Below the pieces are notes generated by a model, which saw only the letters and a program-made list of their open reading frames with translations, was not told the DNA's origin and searched no databases. Shown one piece after another: positions 8,067-16,455 of a stretch of 64,000 nt of DNA (the stretch's first letter is position 1; every line of letters starts with the position of its first letter). The stretch comes from Streptomyces sp. CG1 (GTDB lineage Bacteria > Actinomycetota > Actinomycetes > Streptomycetales > Streptomycetaceae): positions 10,223,501 to 10,287,500 of the forward strand of contig NZ_CP163518.1 in NCBI RefSeq assembly GCF_041080625.1, read 5' to 3'. A program made the position numbers and the translations under genes.

Positions 8067-8650
8067 GCCCCCTGCACGGTGGGCCGGATCGGCGGGACCA
8101 GCCAGATCCCCGAGGTCGCGTACGGCGGTGCACAGCCGCTGCTCCGCCGGGCGCCGCAGCCGCTCCCGACGGCATCGGACGGCTCCGGCTGCGGCGTGCG
8201 GATCTCGAAGCCCAGACCGGTGAGGAATGCCAGGCCCGGCGCCCAGTTCTCCGGGCAGGTCGCGGTGACCCGCCGAATGCCCCGGGATACGGCCTCCCGC
8301 AGCAACTCCCGTGCCGCCCCTGCGCCGAGTCCCCTCCCGCGGGCCTGCGGGGTGAGGAGGAAGAGTCCCACCGCGCAGGTGGCCGGCTCGGGGTGGTCCT
8401 CGACGGCGTCGACCAAACCGACCAGGGTGTCCTCCTGGACCAGCACCAACAGGTGTTTCCGCTCGAACTCCGCGCCCTCCGGCAGGGCGTAGTACAGGCT
8501 CTGCACATCCGCGGGCAGGGCGGCCGAACCGGTGGCGGTGGCGAGGTAGTCGTCGCAGGCCGCCAGCACCCGTGCCGCGTCGGGTTCGTCCTCGGGCCGC
8601 AGTGGCCGGACGGTCAGGCGGTCCGGTCCGGGGATTCGGATCTGCTCCAC
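8055..8650 (-). CDS. GNAT-family N-acetyltransferase (C-terminus possibly frameshifted)
   Basis: Residues 1-150 form a GNAT domain: LTVRPLRPEDEPDAARVL opens it, VGLFLLTPQARGRGLGAGAA is the acetyl-CoA-binding loop, and FLTGLGFEIRT is the usual last strand. Past about residue 160 the frame reads as low-complexity sequence and runs on into the P450 relic. A neighbouring frame ends naturally at 8055 beside the relic's ATG, so a late frameshift is likely. The gene starts four bases after the preceding hypothetical gene. Substrate unknown. Confidence 0.6.
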
Positions 8651-8653
8651 TTC

Positions 8654-9104
8654 TCACACCACCTGTCCCTGGGTTGCGTAGACGGTCCGAGATGGTAGGG
8701 GGCCACTGGCGCTGCGGTACAAGTACCCGTAGCGCACCATCGCGTCGGTGACGCCGGTGACGGGGTTGGTGAGGCAGTGGACGCCGTCGCGGCTGTCCAC
8801 CGCGATGCCGATCTCGGCACGCAGGCAGCCCTCGGACGGCTCGGACCGCCGACGTCGAGGCACCAGGAATCCCTGCCGCAGCAGCAGCGCCGCCGTGGTG
8901 TCAGGGTCCGTCTCCAGGTAGTGGCACTCGTGGTCGGCTGGCGGCCAGGCCTCCCAGCTGACGCCACGTCAACCGGTCCGTCGCAGTCCAGTCCGCGTCC
9001 CTGCAGTTGAGCTGGAAGAACCTGTCGTACACCGGCTGGTGGAGCGCCGCCGCGGGAGCCGTGTCCGCCTCGGTGGCCGGCCAGGGAAGCCGGACGTACC
9101 TCAC
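8654..9104 (-). pseudogene. Conserved-looking hypothetical protein, frameshifted
   Basis: Two frames appear to be one gene. The first starts MRYVRLPWPATEADTAP and contains VYDRFFQLNCRDADWTATDR. The second continues WPPADHECHYLETDPDTTA and ends YATQGQVV. They meet near 8955-8970. The total length, 451 bases, is one more than a multiple of three, consistent with a single inserted base giving an original of about 149 residues. I do not recognise the family. It is followed at once by the GNAT gene, so the two were probably co-transcribed. Confidence 0.4.
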
Positions 9105-9235
9105 CTAGGGCGCCGGTGTGAGCCGGGCATCCGGTTACGGCGGCGGTCAGTTCTCATAAGGTCCGGCGCGGGGGCGATATTCGGCTCACCGGCTCTGCGA
9201 TGTCCAGCGCAACCCGGCACCGCAGTGCTCGCCGA

Positions 9236-9312
9236 CCCCTAGGTGCTGTCCGACCGGTCGGACACCCTAGGGGCGGTTAGGGGTCTGGCGGCGGCGCGGC
9301 GGCGGTTAGCGT
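9236..9312 (+). promoter_or_regulatory. Putative cluster promoter B with palindrome
   Basis: CTAGGGG at 9267-9273 and TTAGGGG at 9277-9283 are 10 bp apart and TTAGCGT follows at 9306-9312. Upstream is a perfect 18-bp palindrome, TGTCCGACCGGTCGGACA, at 9247-9264. The block is framed by CCCCTAGG at 9236-9243 and its reverse complement at 9266-9273. It precedes the starter-unit operon, whose first start codon is at 9440, leaving a leader of roughly 120 bases. Confidence 0.6.
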
Positions 9313-9439
9313 CGGCAGCGGACCACGGCAGATGGATGGACGGCAGGGGCACGGATCGCCCGCCGCCCCGGCTCGCCGGGTCCCGGCCGGCGTCCTTGCC
9401 CCGGCCGCCGCGTCCCGCAGCCGAGCAGAGGTGATCAGC

Positions 9440-10336
9440 GTGTCTCCGGATCCCAGCGCGAAGGGAACCGTTCCCTTCGGGGAGTACCGGACCTGGTACC
9501 GAGTGACCGGTGAACTCGGCGCGGGACGGCCGGCGGTCGTCGCCGTGCACGGCGGCCCCGGCAGTACCCACGACTACCTGCTGCCCCTGGCCCGGCTCGC
9601 CGAGGACGGCTGGCCCGTCGTCCACTACGACCAACTGGGCAACGGCGGCTCGACCCATCTGCCGGACAAGGGCGCCGAGTTCTGGACCGTCGAGCTGTTC
9701 GAGCGTGAACTGGCCAACCTCATTGAGCAGTTGGGCATCGCCGACGACTATGTGCTGTTCGGCCAGTCCTGGGGCGGGCCCCTGTGCGCCCGGCATGCCA
9801 TGACCGCCCCGGCCGGTCTGCGCGGGCTGGTCATCGCCAACGCGCCTGCCTCGTACCCGATCTGGCTGCAGGAGATGGCGCGGCTGCGGGCCGAGCTGCC
9901 GCCGGAGGTGGAGCAGACCCTGCGGCGGCACGAGGCGGACGGCTCCTACGACAGCCCGGACTACCTGGCCGCGATGCGTGTCTTCTACGACCGTCATGTG
10001 TGCCGTGTGACGCCCTGGCCCCGGGACTTCCTGTCGTCCTTCATGGAGACCTACAACGATCCGACCGTCTACTACGCGATGAACGGGCCCAACGAGTTCC
10101 ACGTCATCGGTTCCCTCAGGGACTGGTCGATCATCGACGAGCTCCACCGGATCAGCACCCCGACCCTGCTGATCAGCGGCCGCCATGACGAGGCCACCCC
10201 GGCCGTCGTCCAGCCGTACCAGGACGGCATTCCCGGAGCGCGCTGGGAGATCTTCGAGGAGTCCAGCCACCTTCCGCACCTGGAGGAACCGAAACGGTTC
10301 TTCGAGGTGATGACCGAATTCCTCAAGAGCCTGTGA
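9440..10336 (+). CDS. vinJ-like: VinJ-like amidase (proline iminopeptidase family), removes N-terminal cap
   Basis: This 298-residue alpha/beta hydrolase is of the proline-iminopeptidase type. HGGPGSTHDY forms the oxyanion region, GQSWGG carries the nucleophile (Ser110), GRHDE the acid (Asp250) and ESSHLPHLEEP the His (277). In vicenistatin-type pathways VinJ hydrolyses the terminal aminoacyl group from the finished polyketide chain so that the freed amine can attack the thioester and close the lactam. GTG at 9440 is chosen over GTG 9431 because AGAGGTG sits six bases upstream. It is the first gene of the eight-gene starter operon. Confidence 0.9.
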   Translation: MSPDPSAKGTVPFGEYRTWYRVTGELGAGRPAVVAVHGGPGSTHDYLLPLARLAEDGWPVVHYDQLGNGGSTHLPDKGAEFWTVELFERELANLIEQLGIADDYVLFGQSWGGPLCARHAMTAPAGLRGLVIANAPASYPIWLQEMARLRAELPPEVEQTLRRHEADGSYDSPDYLAAMRVFYDRHVCRVTPWPRDFLSSFMETYNDPTVYYAMNGPNEFHVIGSLRDWSIIDELHRISTPTLLISGRHDEATPAVVQPYQDGIPGARWEIFEESSHLPHLEEPKRFFEVMTEFLKSL

Positions 10337-10415
10337 CGGCCAAGAGCCCTCGAGGCACCTGAGCCCGTGACGCTCGTAAGCCTGTGAACCTGTGAAAGGG
10401 GGCGGGGATCCCGCC

Positions 10416-11351
10416 ATGGCACACGACACCGCTCTCGCCTTCCCCGGCATGGGCCCCGTCCCGTTCGCCGAGGTGGGCCGGTTCATGGTGGCCAACCCCT
10501 ACGCCCGGGACCTGGTCGCCGTGGCCGACGAGGCGCTCGGCTACTCGCTCGTGGACGCCTTCCGGACCTCCCCGGCAGACTACTCGGAAGCCGCCCAGGT
10601 CGCGTTCTTCGTCAACTGCCTGGCCTGCGCCCACTGGGCCCGCGACCACCTCGGCGTGGAACCGGACATCGTCGCCGGGCCCAGCTTCGGCGAGAAGACG
10701 GCCATCGCCTACACCGGCGCCCTGGAACTGCCCGACGCGGTGCGCCTGACCGCCGACATCGCCCGCTGCCTGGAGGAGTACTTCGCCGAGGAGCACAAGG
10801 ACATCGTCACCCTGTCCTTCGTCCGCGCACCACGCGACGGCCTCGACGCGATCCTCGCCGAGCTGGACGAGGCGGGGGAGTGGCACGAGATCTCCTGCCA
10901 CATCGACGACGGCTTCTACATGATCTCCCTGCCCGAGCACCGCGTTGCGTGGATGGAGGAGCGGCTGCGCGGCATCGGCAGCCTGCCGCTGTACACCATG
11001 CGCCCGCCCATGCACGCCTCGGCGTTCCGCTCGCTGCGCGACAAGGCCGAGCGCGACGTGGTCTCCCGCTACTCCTTCGCCGACCCCAAGCTGCCCGTCG
11101 TGGCCGACCAGGACGGCCGGCTGCTGCACACCGGCGAGGAACTGCGCACCATGCTGCTCGACGGCTTCGACCACCCGATGAACTGGCCGAGCGTCACCAC
11201 GGCCCTCAAGGACGCCGGCGCCCGCCGGCTGTGCGTGGCCGGGCCGGACAGCCTTTTCGGCCGGGTCCCCTGCGCGACCCGGAACTTCGACGTCGTCGCC
11301 GCACAGCCGTGGCTGGCGATGACCCCCCGGCGCCGTTCGCGCGCCGTCTGA
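10416..11351 (+). CDS. vinK-like: VinK-like trans-acyltransferase for the dipeptidyl starter
   Basis: This 311-residue stand-alone acyltransferase is of the malonyltransferase fold. PGMGP stands where FabD-like enzymes have GQG, GPSFGE carries the likely nucleophile Ser90, and the catalytic His is in PPMHASAF (residue 200). It is well separated from the PKS AT domains in sequence. In the vicenistatin system VinK moves the aminoacyl-beta-aminoacyl group from the free ACP to the ACP at the start of the first PKS protein. The direct neighbour here is that free ACP, and PKS1 indeed begins with an unpaired ACP. ATG 10416 follows AAAGGGGG. Confidence 0.9.
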   Translation: MAHDTALAFPGMGPVPFAEVGRFMVANPYARDLVAVADEALGYSLVDAFRTSPADYSEAAQVAFFVNCLACAHWARDHLGVEPDIVAGPSFGEKTAIAYTGALELPDAVRLTADIARCLEEYFAEEHKDIVTLSFVRAPRDGLDAILAELDEAGEWHEISCHIDDGFYMISLPEHRVAWMEERLRGIGSLPLYTMRPPMHASAFRSLRDKAERDVVSRYSFADPKLPVVADQDGRLLHTGEELRTMLLDGFDHPMNWPSVTTALKDAGARRLCVAGPDSLFGRVPCATRNFDVVAAQPWLAMTPRRRSRAV

Positions 11352-11378
11352 CCCCGCCCCGACTCGTTGGAGGCTCCC

Positions 11379-11630
11379 ATGTGGGACGACCAGTTCGAAC
11401 AGATACTCCGCCCCTTCGTGCCGTTCCTCGGCCCGCAGGAGGAGCTGACCCCGGACGCCGAGCTGAAGGACCTCGGCCTGGACTCGCTCGCCACGGTCCA
11501 GCTGCTCGGCACGCTGGAGGAGGCCTACCAGGTCCGCTTCCGCGACAGCGCGCTGACCATGGACACCTTCCGCACCGCCGGCGTGCTGTGGGACACCGTG
11601 CAGAGCATGCTGCACACCACCGCGAGCTGA
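11379..11630 (+). CDS. vinL-like: Stand-alone acyl carrier protein (VinL-like)
   Basis: This 83-residue carrier protein has the phosphopantetheine attachment serine in LGLDSLATV (Ser36). TTGGAGG lies just upstream of ATG 11379. It is expected to carry the 3-methylaspartyl, then 3-aminoisobutyryl, then dipeptidyl starter while the ligases, the decarboxylase and the acyltransferase encoded around it act. A single AASDL-type four-helix domain is seen with no extension. Confidence 0.92.
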   Translation: MWDDQFEQILRPFVPFLGPQEELTPDAELKDLGLDSLATVQLLGTLEEAYQVRFRDSALTMDTFRTAGVLWDTVQSMLHTTAS

Positions 11631-11643
11631 CGGGACGGCCACC

Positions 11644-13218
11644 GTGGATCCCACCATGGACGGCACGCTGTCCGGCCGGTTCATGCGCGGGCTGGCCCTC
11701 GCCCCGGACCGGCCCGCGCTGCGCGCCGACGGCGTCGACACCACCTACCGTGAACTGCACGAACGTGCCCTGGTGCTGGCCGGCTCGCTGCGCGCCGGGC
11801 TGCCCGACCCGCCGCCCGCCGTGGGTGTGCCGGTCGGCAAGGGACCCACGGCGTACGCGGCCCTGCTGGCCGGCCTGTACAGCGGCGTCACCGTCGTCCC
11901 GCTGCAGCCGGCCTTCCCCGCCGCCCGCACCCGGCAGATGATCGAGGCCGCCGGGGTCGGCGCGCTGCTCGCCGACGACGACGCGCTGCCCGCCCTGACC
12001 GCGCTGCACGCCGAGGGGGTCAGCCTGCCCACGCTGTTCGCGCCGGGCGGGCAGCCGATGCCGGCGCTCGCCGTCGACGCGGACAGCGCCCTGAAGGCGC
12101 CCATGCCCGCCCGGCCCTCCGACATCGCCTACGTGCTGTTCACCTCCGGCTCCACCGGCCGGCCCAAGGGCGTGCCGGTCACCCACGCCAACACCGCCCA
12201 CTACTTCCAACTCCTCGACGAACGGTACGACTTCGGCCCGCACGACGTCTTCTCGCAGACCTTCGACCTCAACTTCGACTGCGCGGTGTTCGACCTGTTC
12301 TGCGCCTGGGGCGCCGGCGCCACCGTCGTACCGATCCCGCCCCACGCGTATGCGCATCTGCCGGAGTTCGTGGCAGAGCAGGGCATGACCGTGTGGTTCT
12401 CCACGCCCAGCGCGATCACCCTGGTGCGCCGCACCGGCGGGCTCGAGCCGGGCGCGCTGCCGTCGCTGCGGTGGAGCTTCTTCGCGGGGGAGGCGCTCAG
12501 CTGCAAGGACGCCGAGGACTGGGCCGTCGCCGCGCCGGGCGCGACGCTGGAGAACCTGTACGGCCCGACCGAACTGACCATCACCATCACCGCCCAGCGC
12601 TGGACGCCGGGACGGTACCTCAACGACATGGTGCCCATCGGCGCCGTACACCCGGGTCACGAGACGCTGCTGCTCGGTGCCGACGGTGCGCCCGCCGACG
12701 GGGACGAGGGCGAACTGTGCATCGCCGGGCCTCAGTTGACACCCGGCTACCTCGACCCGGCCGATGACACCGGCCGGTTCCTGGAGCACCACGGGCACCG
12801 CTTCTACCGCACCGGCGACCGCGTCCGGCGCGCCGAGGACGGCGGCTGGCTGTACCTCGGCCGTCAGGACGCACAGGTCCAGGTGCACGGGGTGCGGGTG
12901 GAACTGGCCGAGGTGGACGCCGCCGCACGCACCTGCCCGGGCGTCGAGGACGCTGTGACCGTGGCGGTGCCCGTGGACGGCACGGTGGAGCTGGCCCTCT
13001 TCCACACCGGCGTGCCCGTGCCGCCCGCCCGGCTCGCCCGGCATCTGCGGGAGCTGCTGCCGGCCGCGGTCGTCCCGCGCGCCTACCACCACCTGGACGC
13101 GCTCCCGCTCAACTCCAACCGCAAGACCGACCGCAGGAAGCTCGCCTCCCGGGCCACGGCCATGCGGCAGTCCGCCGGGGCGGCACGCACTCATGAAAGG
13201 CGGCAGGAGTCGCAGTGA
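11644..13218 (+). CDS. vinM-like: VinM-like ATP-dependent amino acid ligase (caps the beta-amino group)
   Basis: This 524-residue adenylate-forming enzyme shows core motifs VLFTSGSTGRPKGVPVTH (P-loop), NLYGPTELTIT, YRTGD, the hinge YLGRQDAQVQ and a terminal NRKTDRRKL lysine. The gene lies directly between the ACP and the second ligase, matching VinM, which adds L-alanine to the beta-aminoacyl-ACP as a protecting group. The amino acid used here is not provable by eye. GTG 11644 is used; ATG 11656 is an alternative. The stop overlaps the start of the next gene by four bases. Confidence 0.88.
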   Translation: MDPTMDGTLSGRFMRGLALAPDRPALRADGVDTTYRELHERALVLAGSLRAGLPDPPPAVGVPVGKGPTAYAALLAGLYSGVTVVPLQPAFPAARTRQMIEAAGVGALLADDDALPALTALHAEGVSLPTLFAPGGQPMPALAVDADSALKAPMPARPSDIAYVLFTSGSTGRPKGVPVTHANTAHYFQLLDERYDFGPHDVFSQTFDLNFDCAVFDLFCAWGAGATVVPIPPHAYAHLPEFVAEQGMTVWFSTPSAITLVRRTGGLEPGALPSLRWSFFAGEALSCKDAEDWAVAAPGATLENLYGPTELTITITAQRWTPGRYLNDMVPIGAVHPGHETLLLGADGAPADGDEGELCIAGPQLTPGYLDPADDTGRFLEHHGHRFYRTGDRVRRAEDGGWLYLGRQDAQVQVHGVRVELAEVDAAARTCPGVEDAVTVAVPVDGTVELALFHTGVPVPPARLARHLRELLPAAVVPRAYHHLDALPLNSNRKTDRRKLASRATAMRQSAGAARTHERRQESQ

Positions 13219-14768
13219 ACGGTCAACCGACAGCGCAGGCCCGCACCGACGCCCGGACGCACGACGCTCGCACCGACGCCCGGGTGCACGACCTGCTCGA
13301 CGAGGCCACCGCCGAGCGCCCCGACGCCCCGGCGGTCGCCGACGGCGAGGGCCGCTGGACGTACCGGGAACTCGCCGCCCACAGCCACGCCGTAGACGCC
13401 TGGCTGGAGGAGCGCGGCATCGGCCACGGCGACCGGGTCCTCGTCCAGCTGCCCAGCACCCGCGAACTGGTCGGGCTGCTGTACGGTACCGCGCGCCGCG
13501 GCGCCGTTCTGGTCCCCGTCAACACCGGCATGAAGGACTTCCATCTGCGGGCGGTCGTAGAGAACTCCGAGCCCGCGCTGGTCGTCGTCACCGACCCCGC
13601 CGTGGAGCGGATCGCCGCCCTCGCCGAGGGCGTACCGGTCCTCGGGCTCGGCGAGGCCTGGCGGGACATCACCGCGCTGCGCGTGCAGGGGGCCCGGTCC
13701 GGCGGTGCCGAGGTCGGCCCCGAGGACCTCGCCGTCCTCGTCTACACCTCCGGCTCCACCGCCGCTCCGAAGGCGGTGATCTGCCCGCACGGCCGGATGG
13801 TCTTCGCCACCGAGGCCATCAACCTGGAACTCGGCTACCGCCCCGACGACGTGGTGTTCTGCCGTTTCCCCATCTCCTGGGACTACGGCCTGTACAAGGT
13901 GCTGCTCACCGCGGCCGGCCGCAGCGAACTCGTGCTCGCCGACGGGGAGTCGGACCTGGTGCTGCTGCGCCGCATCCGGGAGACGGGCGCCACCGTCGTC
14001 CCGATCGTGCCGTCGCTGGCGACGATGATCGTCGCCCTCGCCGAGCGCGAGCCCAGCCGGGAGTCCCGGGTGCGCATGTTCACCAACACCGGTGCCGCGC
14101 TGCCCAAGACCACCGCCGACGGGCTGCGTACGGCGTTCCCCGGCGCGGAGGTGGTCATCCAGTTCGGGCAGACGGAGTGCAAGCGCGTCTCCGTGCTGCC
14201 GCCCGCCCACCAGGACGCCAAGCCCGATTCGGTCGGCCGCCCGCTGCCCGGCACCCGCGCCTTCGTCGTGGACGACGACGGCGAGGCGCTGGCGCCCTGG
14301 CAGACCGGCGAGATCGTGGTCGAGGGCCCGCATGTCATGCCCGGCTACTGGCGCGCACCGGAACAGACCGCACGCGCCTTCCGTCCCGCCCCCGACGGCG
14401 GACTCCGGCTGCACACCGGCGACTTCGGCCACGTCGACGAGGACGGCTTCCTGTACTACGAGGGCCGCCGCGACGACATGTTCAAGCACAAGGGCGTGCG
14501 CATGAGCACCACCGAGATCGAGAGCGCCGCCACCGACATCCCCGGCGTCCGCGCCGCCGCCGTCCTGCCGCCCGCCGAAGGCCGCGCCCTCGCGGTGTTC
14601 GCCGAGGGCGACATCGACCCGCACGCCCTGCTCAAGGAGCTGTCGCTCAGGCTGGAGCCCGCCAAGGTGCCCGGCGTCAGCCGCGTCGTCGACGAGCTGC
14701 CGCTGACTCCGCACGGCAAGCACGACCGCAAGCAGCTCGCCCGCCTCCTGGAAGGAACCACCCCGTGA
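13215..14768 (+). CDS. vinN-like: VinN-like beta-amino acid (3-methylaspartate) adenylating enzyme
   Basis: This 517-residue adenylation enzyme loads the free ACP. Motifs: VYTSGSTAAPKAV, FGQTECKRVS, LHTGDFG, and PHGKHDRKQL at the end. In VinN, Asp230 is reported to bind the beta-amino group and Ser299 and Arg331 the carboxylate of 3-methylaspartate. With a constant offset of seven residues the equivalents here are Asp223 (in SWDYG), Thr292 (in TNTGA) and Arg324 (in CKR). That supports a beta-amino dicarboxylate substrate, in keeping with the glutamate mutase genes downstream. GTG start at 13215; the stop overlaps the next start. Confidence 0.9.
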   Translation: MNGQPTAQARTDARTHDARTDARVHDLLDEATAERPDAPAVADGEGRWTYRELAAHSHAVDAWLEERGIGHGDRVLVQLPSTRELVGLLYGTARRGAVLVPVNTGMKDFHLRAVVENSEPALVVVTDPAVERIAALAEGVPVLGLGEAWRDITALRVQGARSGGAEVGPEDLAVLVYTSGSTAAPKAVICPHGRMVFATEAINLELGYRPDDVVFCRFPISWDYGLYKVLLTAAGRSELVLADGESDLVLLRRIRETGATVVPIVPSLATMIVALAEREPSRESRVRMFTNTGAALPKTTADGLRTAFPGAEVVIQFGQTECKRVSVLPPAHQDAKPDSVGRPLPGTRAFVVDDDGEALAPWQTGEIVVEGPHVMPGYWRAPEQTARAFRPAPDGGLRLHTGDFGHVDEDGFLYYEGRRDDMFKHKGVRMSTTEIESAATDIPGVRAAAVLPPAEGRALAVFAEGDIDPHALLKELSLRLEPAKVPGVSRVVDELPLTPHGKHDRKQLARLLEGTTP

Positions 14769-16003
14769 CCGGCCCCACCGAACTGGCCGAGCGCTTCGGT
14801 ACCCCGTCCTACGTCTACGACCTGGACCGGGTGGCCGCGGCCCGCGACGACCTGTTCGCCGCGCTGCCCGACGAGGTCGAGGTCTTCTACGCGGCCAAGG
14901 CCAACCCGCACCCCGAGCTGCTGCGCGAGCTGCGCGCCGGCGCGGCACGCGGCTGCCGCGCCGAGATCAGCTCCGTCGGCGAACTCGACGCCGCCCTGCA
15001 GGCCGGGTTCCCCGGCGACCGGATCCTCTACACCGGCCCCGGCAAGACCACCGAGGAACTGACCGAGGCGCTCACCCGCGGCGTCCGCCTCTTCTCCACC
15101 GAGTCCTACGGCGACCTGCGCCGCGTCGGCGAGGTCGCGCTCACACTCGGTGTCACCGCGGACTGCCTGATCCGGGTCAACAACGCCACCGGCGCCGCGG
15201 CCACCAGCATCCGGATGACCGGCGTGCCCTCGCAGTTCGGCTTCGACAGCGAGACCCTGCCCGGCCTCGCCGCCGACCTGCGTGAGGCGCCCGGCACCCG
15301 CATCGCCGGGCTGCACTTCTTCCCGCTGAGCAACGCCAAGGACGAAGCCAGTCTCATCGCCGAGTTCCGCCACACCGTCGCCACCGCCGCCGCCTTCCAG
15401 CAGGCCCTCGGCGTCACGTTCCGGTTCGTCGACATCGGCGGCGGGTTCGCCGCACCGTACGCCGTGCAGGGCGAACGGCCGGTCTACCGCGAGCTGCGGG
15501 ACGCCCTGACCGAGGCCCTGGACGAGCACTTCCCCGGCTGGCGCGAGGGCGCCCCGCAGATCGCCTGTGAATCGGGCCGCTACCTGGTCGCCGACAGCGG
15601 CACCCTGCTCACCTCGGTCGTCAACGTCAAGGACAGCCGCGACACCCGCTATCTCGTCCTCGACGCCGGCATCAACACCTTCGGCGGCATGTCCGGCCTC
15701 GGCCGCATCCTGCCCGTGTCCGTCGAGCCGTACGAGTCCGTGGGCGCCGACGGCACCCCGGCGAGCCTCGCGGGGCCGCTGTGCACCCCGGGCGATCTGC
15801 TCGGCCGGAACGTTCCGCTGCCCGAACTGGCTCCGGGCGCCGTGCTCACCGTTCCCAACGCCGGTGCCTACGGCCCCACCGCCAGCCTCCTGATGTTCCT
15901 CGGCAGGCCCGCCCCCGCCGAGATCGTCGTACGCGGAGACGACGTCGTCTCCGTCTCCCGTATCCAGCACATCCGCACCTACGAACACGGACAGGCCCTG
16001 TGA
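14765..16003 (+). CDS. vinO-like: VinO-like PLP-dependent decarboxylase (3-methylaspartyl-ACP)
   Basis: This 412-residue enzyme is of the fold-type III PLP decarboxylase family (ornithine/diaminopimelate decarboxylase-like). The PLP lysine is Lys45 in FYAAKANPHP. Other family marks are FVDIGGGF, CESGRYLV and GPLCTPGD. In vicenistatin-type pathways VinO removes the alpha-carboxyl of 3-methylaspartate while it is held on the ACP, giving 3-aminoisobutyryl-ACP. GTG 14765 overlaps the previous stop, and the TGA overlaps the ATG of the mutase small subunit, so translation is probably coupled through the operon. Confidence 0.88.
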   Translation: MTGPTELAERFGTPSYVYDLDRVAAARDDLFAALPDEVEVFYAAKANPHPELLRELRAGAARGCRAEISSVGELDAALQAGFPGDRILYTGPGKTTEELTEALTRGVRLFSTESYGDLRRVGEVALTLGVTADCLIRVNNATGAAATSIRMTGVPSQFGFDSETLPGLAADLREAPGTRIAGLHFFPLSNAKDEASLIAEFRHTVATAAAFQQALGVTFRFVDIGGGFAAPYAVQGERPVYRELRDALTEALDEHFPGWREGAPQIACESGRYLVADSGTLLTSVVNVKDSRDTRYLVLDAGINTFGGMSGLGRILPVSVEPYESVGADGTPASLAGPLCTPGDLLGRNVPLPELAPGAVLTVPNAGAYGPTASLLMFLGRPAPAEIVVRGDDVVSVSRIQHIRTYEHGQAL

Positions 16004-16455
16004 TGAGCCCCTCCCCGATGACCCCCACTCCCGGTGACCAGCCCGTGCTCGTGGCCGGCGGCATCTCCGACTCCCACACCTGGAACCTCGTCTACCTCCA
16101 GCTCCTCCTCGAGGAGCACGGGCACCGCGTGGTCAACCTCGGCCCCTGCGTCCCCGAGGACCTCCTCATCGCCGAGGCCCAGGCCGACCGCCCGGCCCTC
16201 ATCGTGGTCAGCAGCGTCAACGGCCACGGCTACCACGACGGCATGCGCACCGTCACCCGGCTGCGCGAGCACCCCGAACTCGCCGACGTGCCTGCCGTGA
16301 TCGGCGGCAAGCTCGGCATCGCCGGACCCTGCGGCAGCGAGGAGGTGGCCGCGCTCGCCGCCGCCGGCTACGACGCGGTGTTCGACGACAGCGCCGAGGG
16401 TGTCGCCGCCTTCCGGCGGATGCTCGACACACTGCCGCAGCGGGCCCTGGTGTGA
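16003..16455 (+). CDS. Glutamate mutase small (B12-binding) subunit
   Basis: This 150-residue Rossmann-like cobalamin-binding protein matches the sigma (S) subunit of glutamate mutase. The B12 region reads SDSHTWNLVYLQLLLEEHG, followed by VVNLGPCVPEDLL, VSSVNGHGYHD and VIGGKLGI. The axial histidine of the DxHxxG signature is present, but the final glycine appears as asparagine (DSHTWN). It should work with the large subunit encoded next to convert L-glutamate to (2S,3S)-3-methylaspartate. ATG 16003 overlaps the decarboxylase stop; an in-frame GTG at 16000 is also possible. Confidence 0.88.
   Translation: MSPSPMTPTPGDQPVLVAGGISDSHTWNLVYLQLLLEEHGHRVVNLGPCVPEDLLIAEAQADRPALIVVSSVNGHGYHDGMRTVTRLREHPELADVPAVIGGKLGIAGPCGSEEVAALAAAGYDAVFDDSAEGVAAFRRMLDTLPQRALV

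Noticed and set aside
9236..9243. A matching leftward promoter for the 8654-9104 gene from the mirrored CCCCTAGG
   Set aside because: Only one half-repeat is present in that direction, and neither a second repeat 10 bp on nor a suitable -10 element follows.
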